DNA from: Cyanoderma ruficeps
Taxonomy: Eukaryota > Chordata > Aves > Passeriformes > Timaliidae
NCBI GenBank assembly: GCA_008694505.1
Contig: VZDJ01006585.1
Location: 12,082,251 to 12,146,250, forward strand
DNA: 64,000 nt
Reading direction: 5' to 3'
Shown: positions 62,597 through 64,000 of the stretch, piece after piece
How the letters are laid out: every line of letters starts with the position of its first letter
How positions within the stretch are numbered: the stretch's first letter is position 1
Notes under the pieces: model-generated
Database searches by the model: none
Told to the model about the DNA's origin: nothing
The model's input: only the letters and a program-made list of their open reading frames with translations
Made by a program: the position numbers and the translations under genes

Positions 62597-63610
62597 AATT
62601 GTCAGAAAGAAATAAAGGACTCAGAAATATTCAGAAGGTGAACAACCGGTGAACATTCAGAGCATATTTAAGAAAAGAATTAGTAATCAGATATGAAGTA
62701 ATATTATGGAGAATCTGACTATACTAAATGTGATTAAGATGCTGATGAAAAGTTTAGGGGACATCAAGTTAATGTTAATATTCCAGAAAAGAGTGATACA
62801 TTTCACTTTGATACTTTGGAAAAACAGACAAAGGATGGTGAAGAAGCTGTATGGGAGGAGGCTGGAGCTGTCAAGGCAATAGATAACAAATAAATAGACC
62901 TGAGTATTGGCTGGGAGAGCTAAAAGAGGAGAGGTGTTTCACACTGAAGAGTGAGTGACAAGACTTTGACAGAGCTAGCTGAGTACTGGAAGCCTTGAAT
63001 TGGAGCTCAAATAAACAAGAGCTAATATCAGTGTGCTTTCCTTGAGACAAGTCTTCCATGCATGGTGGTAGTGTCAGTCAGTTCAGTCAGTCCCTCTGTG
63101 TCTATATGTGTATGCCAATCATCTAGTCAACAAATGCAGATTTTTAGTTCTGAAAGTGTTGGATTTTAAATCTTTTGTCCGTGTACATAAAGACTTGTAA
63201 ATACAGACATCCTGCAGAGTACTTATATCACAGCAGAAATTTTTATTGATGAGATTTTTTTTTATATAAAAAAGGAGGAAATCTAAATGAAATGTTGGCA
63301 ATCCAGTCTATCAAAGAAAAACATTACTCTGTTTAGCTACTAATGTATGTCATGCCAGCTTCATTTTCATAATATCATGTTTATTGTAAAACTTGAAAAA
63401 CTTGAATTTTAATGTTTGCTGATTTATTTTCCTTTTTTTGTTTGTTTGCTTGTTTGCATATTCGCATATTCTTTCTTTCTTTNATTTGTATGGAGTTACA
63501 TGTTTCACTTTAGGATGGTGGTCTTATTTTCCATGTTTCCCTGTTCTAATAACCATTTCTTTCAGATGGAAGATTTTTTTTTTCATTATTTCTGTAATTC
63601 TGGTCTCCAG
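62597..63610. other. Mostly non-coding sequence; coding-like patch at 62711-62893
   Basis: Between the two coding-like patches the shared frame carries several stops. Downstream the sequence is AT-rich, with a TTTC run near 63470-63482 containing a single N at 63483. Confidence 0.4.
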
Positions 63611-63694
63611 GTTTACCAAGAAACTCCATTCATGGCTCAGGGTCCCATTCTGTCACGAGCTAAACAAATATGGAACAGTCAGCTCCTATTTTAA
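63611..63694 (+). CDS. Weak candidate terminal exon, plus strand
   Basis: Acceptor-like CTGGTCTCCAG precedes a frame of 27 codons, VYQETPFMAQGPILSRAKQI and onward, ending TTT TAA at 63694. Another frame is open to 63704, so frame choice is uncertain. Its phase 0 start does not match the possible donor at 62517. Confidence 0.17.
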   Translation, partial: VYQETPFMAQGPILSRAKQIWNSQLLF

Positions 63695-63704
63695 AAACAT
63701 GTGA

Positions 63705-64000
63705 CTGATGCATGAAGATCCAAACAAAGAGATCACCGAGAGGAAAGGGACCAAGAAAACAAGAGATAAATCTGGTTAAAGCTTAAAGATGTAGTCAGAG
63801 TCTCTCAATACACAATTTTTATCCTATTTCATTTAGGCCACAGATTAAGGTTCAGTGAAAGGTATAAAGAATGAGAGTGAGGTGGTTTTCTTGCTGTTCA
63901 CAGGGAAGCCCACGTACAGCCAGAGGTCTATGGAATCATCTGAGTACTTGTTTGAAAAATTAGGGCATGAGTGGCAAGGTAGTCATTTTAGCCTGAGTGG
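63705..64000. other. Non-coding sequence at window end
   Basis: Nothing was recognised. Confidence 0.5.

Noticed and set aside
1..64000. CRISPR arrays, tRNA or rRNA genes, bacterial operons
   Set aside because: No spaced direct repeats, cloverleaf-like segments or compact ORF clusters were seen; the sequence is vertebrate nuclear DNA.

Overview
This is vertebrate nuclear DNA, almost certainly avian and perhaps from a songbird. It is AT-rich and has no bacterial-style gene packing. Its recognisable repeats are CR1 LINE fragments in both orientations, short solo LTRs of endogenous retroviruses, one broken ERVL-like provirus and a few microsatellites. Three of the four N runs sit in simple repeats (13205-13428, 25518-25809, 61803-61808), as expected of a draft assembly. 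No SINE-rich mammalian pattern is visible. The bird assignment is an inference from the CR1 plus ERVL/ERVK mix. || Layout. 1-19.6 kb is unique AT-rich sequence with one plausible spliced exon near 6.0 kb and a gapped pyrimidine repeat at 13.2 kb. 19.6-20.8 kb is a minus-strand CR1 with a second CR1 nested in it. 21.3-22.05 kb holds the best coding evidence: three closely spaced, phase-compatible exon candidates on the plus strand. Further plus-strand candidates lie at 32.1 and 35.5 kb. 23.66 kb and 36.84 kb carry two solo LTRs with intact target-site duplications. 29.7-31.6 kb holds old CR1 scraps. 38.8-41.7 kb is a long minus-strand CR1 ORF2 pseudogene (endonuclease plus reverse transcriptase) split by a 450-bp solo LTR with a perfect 6-bp duplication. 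42.7-43.7 kb is a plus-strand CR1 3' end. 46.7-48.5 kb has a phase-compatible pair of exon candidates on the minus strand. 50.3-50.9 kb is another CR1. 53.6-56.3 kb is the 3' half of an ERVL-like provirus on the minus strand (LTR plus decayed pol). 56.3-64 kb is mostly unique, with a GATA repeat and weak exon candidates near 57.6, 62.4 and 63.6 kb. || Interpretation. The window looks like introns of one or two large genes, or gene-poor intergenic DNA, into which repeats were inserted in layers. No complete gene, RNA gene, CRISPR array or new defence-type system was found. Exon candidates rest on reading frame, splice-site consensus and phase agreement only. Chance pseudo-exons are common at this scale, so each has a modest confidence and none is given a gene name.
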